Source of the DNA: Lentzea terrae
GTDB lineage: Bacteria; Actinomycetota; Actinomycetes; Mycobacteriales; Pseudonocardiaceae
Assembly (NCBI RefSeq): GCF_003265345.1
Contig: NZ_QFWW01000030.1
Coordinates: 186,001 to 250,000, forward strand
DNA: 64,000 nt
Reading direction: 5' to 3'
The translations under genes and the position numbers were made by a program. The notes below the pieces were generated by a model. It was given only the letters and a program-made list of their open reading frames with translations. It was not told the DNA's origin and ran no database searches. Of this stretch, positions 61,015 through 64,000 are shown piece by piece; the stretch's first letter is position 1; every line of letters begins with the position of its first letter.

Positions 61015-61129
61015 GGACGTCGATGCAGTATTCGTCGTTCTCGACCATGCGCTGGAGGCCGCGGATCTGTCCCTCGATGCGGCGCAGTCGCTTGAGGTAT
61101 GCGTCCTTGTCCGCGGTGTACCCGTGCAT
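60848..61129 (-). CDS. csoR: CsoR-type copper-sensing transcriptional repressor
   Basis: The 93-residue protein is all-helical with the CsoR/RcnR signature: [33 protein letters not shown] and [14 protein letters not shown]. The Cu(I) ligands Cys35, His60 and Cys64 (positions equivalent to 36/61/65 of the mycobacterial protein) are all present. Copper binding releases the operator. The ATG at 61129 is preceded by a palindromic operator-like sequence. No copper pump is in view, so it probably regulates genes elsewhere or itself. Confidence 0.9.
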   Translation of the reverse strand: [93 protein letters not shown]

Positions 61130-61145
61130 CGGCTCCTGACCTTCC

Positions 61146-61162
61146 CTACCCCTGGCGGGTAT
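61146..61162 (-). promoter_or_regulatory. CsoR operator-like palindrome
   Basis: CTACCCCTGGCGGGTAT has TACCC and GGGTA half-sites around a CTGGC centre, close to the TACCCC(..)GGGTA type of CsoR operators. It lies 17 bases upstream of the csoR start codon, in the right place for autorepression. Confidence 0.65.
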
Positions 61163-61304
61163 GTCGAGGATACCTGCACCGGATGGGGGTGCGTTATGTG
61201 CAACGCTGCTCCGTCAGCGGGAATGGGGAAGCGTCCGGCAAGCCCAGCAACGGGCCGAAGTGAGACGACTAGCAGGTCATTTTGGACCCATAACACCCGT
61301 GCGG

Positions 61305-61317
61305 TTTACCGGGTAAA
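61305..61317 (+). promoter_or_regulatory. TTTACCGGGTAAA palindrome upstream of lsr2
   Basis: TTTACC and GGTAAA form a perfect 6-base inverted repeat around one G. It lies about 140 bases before the lsr2 start, in the 322-base gap between csoR and lsr2, and may be an operator near the lsr2 promoter. Confidence 0.4.
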
Positions 61318-61349
61318 TGCCCCGACCGGGCGGTTGGGTCACATTTTAG

Positions 61350-61371
61350 CGGCGAAAGGTTCGCCGTTTTT
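61350..61371 (+). terminator. intrinsic terminator-like hairpin in the lsr2 leader
   Basis: CGGCGAA (61350-61356) pairs perfectly with TTCGCCG (61360-61366) around an AGG loop, and TTTTT follows (61367-61371). That is a canonical intrinsic terminator, rare in this GC-rich DNA. It lies 82 bases upstream of the lsr2 start codon and on its strand. It may end a short upstream transcript or act as an attenuator of lsr2. Confidence 0.6.
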
Positions 61372-61452
61372 CGCCGTGTGGACTATGGTGTTGTCGAAGC
61401 ACGTGGTTACGTCGAGGATCCGCGTGCTATGTGAGTACCCAACGGAGGAACA

Positions 61453-61794
61453 GTGGCACAGCAGACCGTCGTCCAACTCATCGACGACCTCGACGGCGGA
61501 GAAGCCGACGAGACCGTGACCTTCGCACTTGACGGTGTCGAGTACGCCATCGACCTGTCGAAGGGAAATGCGGAGCGGCTTCGCGAGTCGCTGGCGGACT
61601 TCGTCGCCAAGGCTCGTCGTGCGGGTGGCCGCAAGCAGCGCAAGGGCACCGGCAAGTCCACGGTGAAGGCCACCGACAAGGCCGAGGCGCAGCGCATTCG
61701 TGACTGGGCTCGCGCGCAGGGGCACCAGATCTCGGACCGCGGTCGCATTCCGCAGAACCTGGTTGTGCAGTTCCAGGAAGCACACGCCTCCTGA
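61453..61794 (+). CDS. lsr2: Lsr2 nucleoid-associated xenogeneic silencer
   Basis: The 113-residue protein is a complete Lsr2: MAQQTVVQLIDDLDGGEAD and VTFALDGVEYAIDLSKGNAE in the N-terminal dimerisation part, a basic linker (RRAGGRKQRKGTGKSTVKATD) and the C-terminal DNA-binding part with the AT-hook-like RGR in HQISDRGRIPQNLV. It binds AT-rich, often foreign, DNA and silences it. GTG 61453 follows GGAGGAA. Here it lies beside an island, though the gene itself is a normal chromosomal one. Confidence 0.95.
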   Translation: MAQQTVVQLIDDLDGGEADETVTFALDGVEYAIDLSKGNAERLRESLADFVAKARRAGGRKQRKGTGKSTVKATDKAEAQRIRDWARAQGHQISDRGRIPQNLVVQFQEAHAS

Positions 61795-61818
61795 CCTGCG
61801 CGAACACGCGAGGTTTCC

Positions 61819-61848
61819 ACACGTCGGCCGGGGCGCCGGCCGACGTGT
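61819..61848 (+). terminator. perfect hairpin after lsr2
   Basis: ACACGTCGGCCGG (61819-61831) pairs with CCGGCCGACGTGT (61836-61848) around GGCG: 13 perfect base pairs. It begins 25 bases after the lsr2 stop and ends 78 bases before the end of the convergent pabAB gene, so it could serve both. Confidence 0.75.
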
Positions 61849-61925
61849 TAACCAAGTTGACCGAGTTCAACCCCATCAGGATCAAACACAGTCCGGTTCG
61901 TTCACACCATCCCCGGAACGTGGGA

Positions 61926-63911
61926 TCAACGACCCGGAAAGTGCGCTCCGAACAGGCGTAACACCGCAGTAGCCTTGACCGCTGTCTCCTCGAATTCCTC
62001 GTCGGGGTCCGACAGCGAGATGACAGCCCCGCCGACGCCGAAACTGACCTGGTCGCCGTTCGTCACGAGCGTTCGGATGACGATGCTGAAGTCGGCGGCG
62101 CCGTTGAGCGAGAAGTAACCGAGCGCTCCCGAGTACACCCCACGTGGACCGGCTTCCAAGCCATCAAGGATCTGCATGGTCCGGATCTTCGGTGCACCGG
62201 TCATCGAACCACCGGGAAACGCGGCTCGAACACATCGGACGGCAGAACTGTCCGGTCGAAGACGTGCCCGCACGGTGCTCACCAATTGGTGTACGGTCGC
62301 GTAGGTCTCGACGTCGAACAACCGCGTCACCTCGACCGAACCCACTTCCGCGCACGTGCCGAGATCGTTGCGGACGAGGTCCACGATCATCAGGTTCTCG
62401 GCCCGGTCCTTGACCGAACGGGCCAACGTTGTGCGCAACATCTCGTCGTCCGCCGCATCAACACCTCTGGGGCGTGTCCCCTTGATCGGCGATGACTCGA
62501 CGACACCATGTCGGTCAACCCGGATAAATCGTTCGGGTGACGTGCTGAGCACGGACAGTTCACCGAAACGCAGCAACGCACCGAACGGAACGGGATTTGC
62601 GGCGCGAAGCAGCCGATAAGTGTCCCACGGGTCGAGCGTTGCCCGCCACGACATCATGTTCGTCAGGCAGGCCTCGTACGTCTCCCCCGCCGTGATCTCT
62701 TCCTGGCACGCGCTGATCAGCTTCAGGTAGTGCGCGCGCGGATGCCGCAACGTCACGGCGGACACGGCTGGGTGCGCCGGTTCCTCCAACGGCCGCAGAT
62801 CCGACAGAACGGCCGAAACCTCATCGAACCAGGCGTCATCCGTCAGCGACATCAAATAGACGCACTCATCAACGTGATCGATGACCACGGCACGATCAGC
62901 GAACACGAACGAGGCGTCAGGTTGTTCCGCGCGATGGGCGAAGTCGCCGCCGCACTCCGCCTTCAGCTCGTAGCCGAGGTATCCGACCCACCCAAGTGCG
63001 AAGTCGAACGGCACGTCAGGCTGCTCCACGCCCCACGCCGCGATGTCCTCGTCCAGCCACGAGAAGAAGGACGGACAGGGCAGGCGCACGCCATCGACCG
63101 TGAGCGTCTGATCCGGCACGGAGTACTGCGCAACGCGCGCGAGCGGCCCCGAAGCGTCCCCCATGAACGAGAACCGGCCGCCGGCCCCGCTGTCCAGCCA
63201 GAACGACGTCCCAGCAGCCCCGTGGAGCGCCGCGAACGTTTCTTCGGCATCGATGGCCGGGTCGAGGCGCCGGACGTGCACAGGGCGCTTCTGAGGCGCT
63301 GGACGAACCAGTACCGGCTCCGGCACGGCAGCGGAACGAGTGGGCGTCAGCGCGCCGAAGTTCGCGAGCATCTCGCGGCCGAAGTCGGTGCAGATCGACT
63401 CCGGGTGGAACTGCACACCCCACGCGGGCCGGTCGAGAGCGCGCACGCCCATCAGCACGGAGTCGTCGCTCCACGCGATGGCCTCCAAAGAAGAAGGCAG
63501 ATCCGTGACGGCCAACGAGTGATAGCGCACGACGTCCAACGGCGACGGCAGCCCAGCGAACACGTCGACGCCCGTGTGTGTCACCGGCGAGACGATCCCG
63601 TGGCGTGGCACGGGCGCAGGGCCCACCACAGCGCCGTAGGACTGGCACAGGCCCTGATGCCCCAGACAAACGCCCAGCAACGGAATCTCGGCGTGGTCGA
63701 TCACCGCTCGGCAGATGCCGAAGTCGGCGGGATTGCCGGGCCGGCCGGGCCCCGGCGAGATCACCACGTTGTCGAACGACCGCAGTGAGGCAAGCCGGAA
63801 TCGCGGGTCGTCGTTGTGGACGACCACGGGCTCGGCTCCGTTCACCTCAGCGAGGTGCTGGAAGAGGTTGAACGTGAACGAGTCGTAGTTGTCGATGAGG
63901 AGAGTGCGCAT
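61926..63911 (-). CDS. pabAB: aminodeoxychorismate synthase, fused PabA-PabB
   Basis: The 661-residue protein joins a glutamine amidotransferase (residues 1-190: MRTLLIDNYDSFTFNLFQHL, the Cys82 nucleophile in LLGVCLGHQ, and WGVQFHPES) to a chorismate-binding PabB half (about 230-661: SSPIKGTRPRG, ENLMIVDLVRNDLG, FPGGSMTGAPK). It makes 4-amino-4-deoxychorismate for folate or p-aminobenzoate-derived antibiotics. Fused enzymes of this kind occur in actinomycetes in both roles; no antibiotic genes are near, so the role is open. ATG 63911 begins the amidotransferase domain. Confidence 0.92.
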   Translation of the reverse strand: MRTLLIDNYDSFTFNLFQHLAEVNGAEPVVVHNDDPRFRLASLRSFDNVVISPGPGRPGNPADFGICRAVIDHAEIPLLGVCLGHQGLCQSYGAVVGPAPVPRHGIVSPVTHTGVDVFAGLPSPLDVVRYHSLAVTDLPSSLEAIAWSDDSVLMGVRALDRPAWGVQFHPESICTDFGREMLANFGALTPTRSAAVPEPVLVRPAPQKRPVHVRRLDPAIDAEETFAALHGAAGTSFWLDSGAGGRFSFMGDASGPLARVAQYSVPDQTLTVDGVRLPCPSFFSWLDEDIAAWGVEQPDVPFDFALGWVGYLGYELKAECGGDFAHRAEQPDASFVFADRAVVIDHVDECVYLMSLTDDAWFDEVSAVLSDLRPLEEPAHPAVSAVTLRHPRAHYLKLISACQEEITAGETYEACLTNMMSWRATLDPWDTYRLLRAANPVPFGALLRFGELSVLSTSPERFIRVDRHGVVESSPIKGTRPRGVDAADDEMLRTTLARSVKDRAENLMIVDLVRNDLGTCAEVGSVEVTRLFDVETYATVHQLVSTVRARLRPDSSAVRCVRAAFPGGSMTGAPKIRTMQILDGLEAGPRGVYSGALGYFSLNGAADFSIVIRTLVTNGDQVSFGVGGAVISLSDPDEEFEETAVKATAVLRLFGAHFPGR

Positions 63912-63959
63912 TGCAAGACGGCACTCTACCTGCCAAAACACCCGAAAAGAGCAACGAGA

Positions 63960-63987
63960 GAGGGCGGCCACAAACGTGACCGCCCTC
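63960..63987. terminator. hairpin near the right edge
   Basis: GAGGGCGG (63960-63967) pairs with CCGCCCTC (63980-63987); inside, CAC pairs with GTG. It lies 49 bases upstream of pabAB and could end a gene that lies beyond the window and reads toward it. Confidence 0.55.
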
Positions 63988-64000
63988 CTAAATAACTCAC

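Noticed and set aside
1-64000. CRISPR array
   Set aside because: No run of regularly spaced direct repeats was seen; the repeat clusters at 22.5 kb and 58.2 kb have no uniform spacers.

Overview
The window is GC-rich, densely coded DNA with many overlapping start/stop codons (ATGA, GTGA). Lsr2, paired DUF397/DUF5753-type regulators, two clpP paralogues, DUF3558 lipoproteins and an ESX-type gene set point to an actinomycete, most likely Pseudonocardiales (Lentzea/Saccharothrix-like). The family level is inference. Two core-like chromosomal blocks flank a roughly 38 kb accessory island that ends at a tRNA-Leu(CAA) gene.

Left chromosomal block (1-22.4 kb): a LysE-family exporter (cut by the edge), a GNAT acetyltransferase coupled to a DUF4232 lipoprotein, a decayed trypsin-like protease, a regulator, and an acyl-CoA-dehydrogenase-like flavoprotein divergent from a PadR regulator and an FAD monooxygenase. 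Next come a CitA/CitB-type two-component system divergent from a complete tctCBA uptake operon, and a large ATPase/TPR/SARP-type regulator broken by a frameshift. They are followed by two secreted proteins, an XRE regulator convergent with two clpP genes (one without its catalytic serine), a three-gene sugar-acid operon (epimerase, PfkB kinase, lactonase), an SNase-like/CBM2 lipoprotein and a TPR plus retropepsin-like protein.

Island (about 22.5-60.72 kb): its left side has a cluster of hairpins and two short repeats that resemble the 3' end of the tRNA-Leu. Then come a DUF2637 membrane protein, a pentapeptide-type protein and a complete class 1 DISARM anti-phage operon (drmD-drmMI-drmA-drmB-drmC, minus strand, every junction overlapping). 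A 51-bp perfect palindrome separates DISARM from a divergent XRE-ImmA/IrrE protease plus PIN-domain pair, and both flanking start codons lie inside the palindrome. Two nuclease-like genes, an IS5-type transposase remnant and DUF397/DUF5753 regulators with matching operators follow. An ESX-type accessory locus comes next (EspG-like, WXG/PPE-like proteins, two DUF3558 lipoproteins) with no secretion core in view. The right end has transfer genes (membrane protein, VirD4/TraD-like ATPase, replication-relaxation protein) and a large serine recombinase whose reading frame runs through the antisense strand of the tRNA.

Right chromosomal block (60.72-64 kb): tRNA-Leu, a CsoR-type copper repressor with an operator, lsr2 with a terminator-like hairpin in its leader, and a fused pabAB. 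The main messages are an island carrying DISARM under what looks like protease-controlled repression, a transfer module with clustered CGAGAC repeats, and a heteromeric ClpP pair with one predicted inactive subunit.
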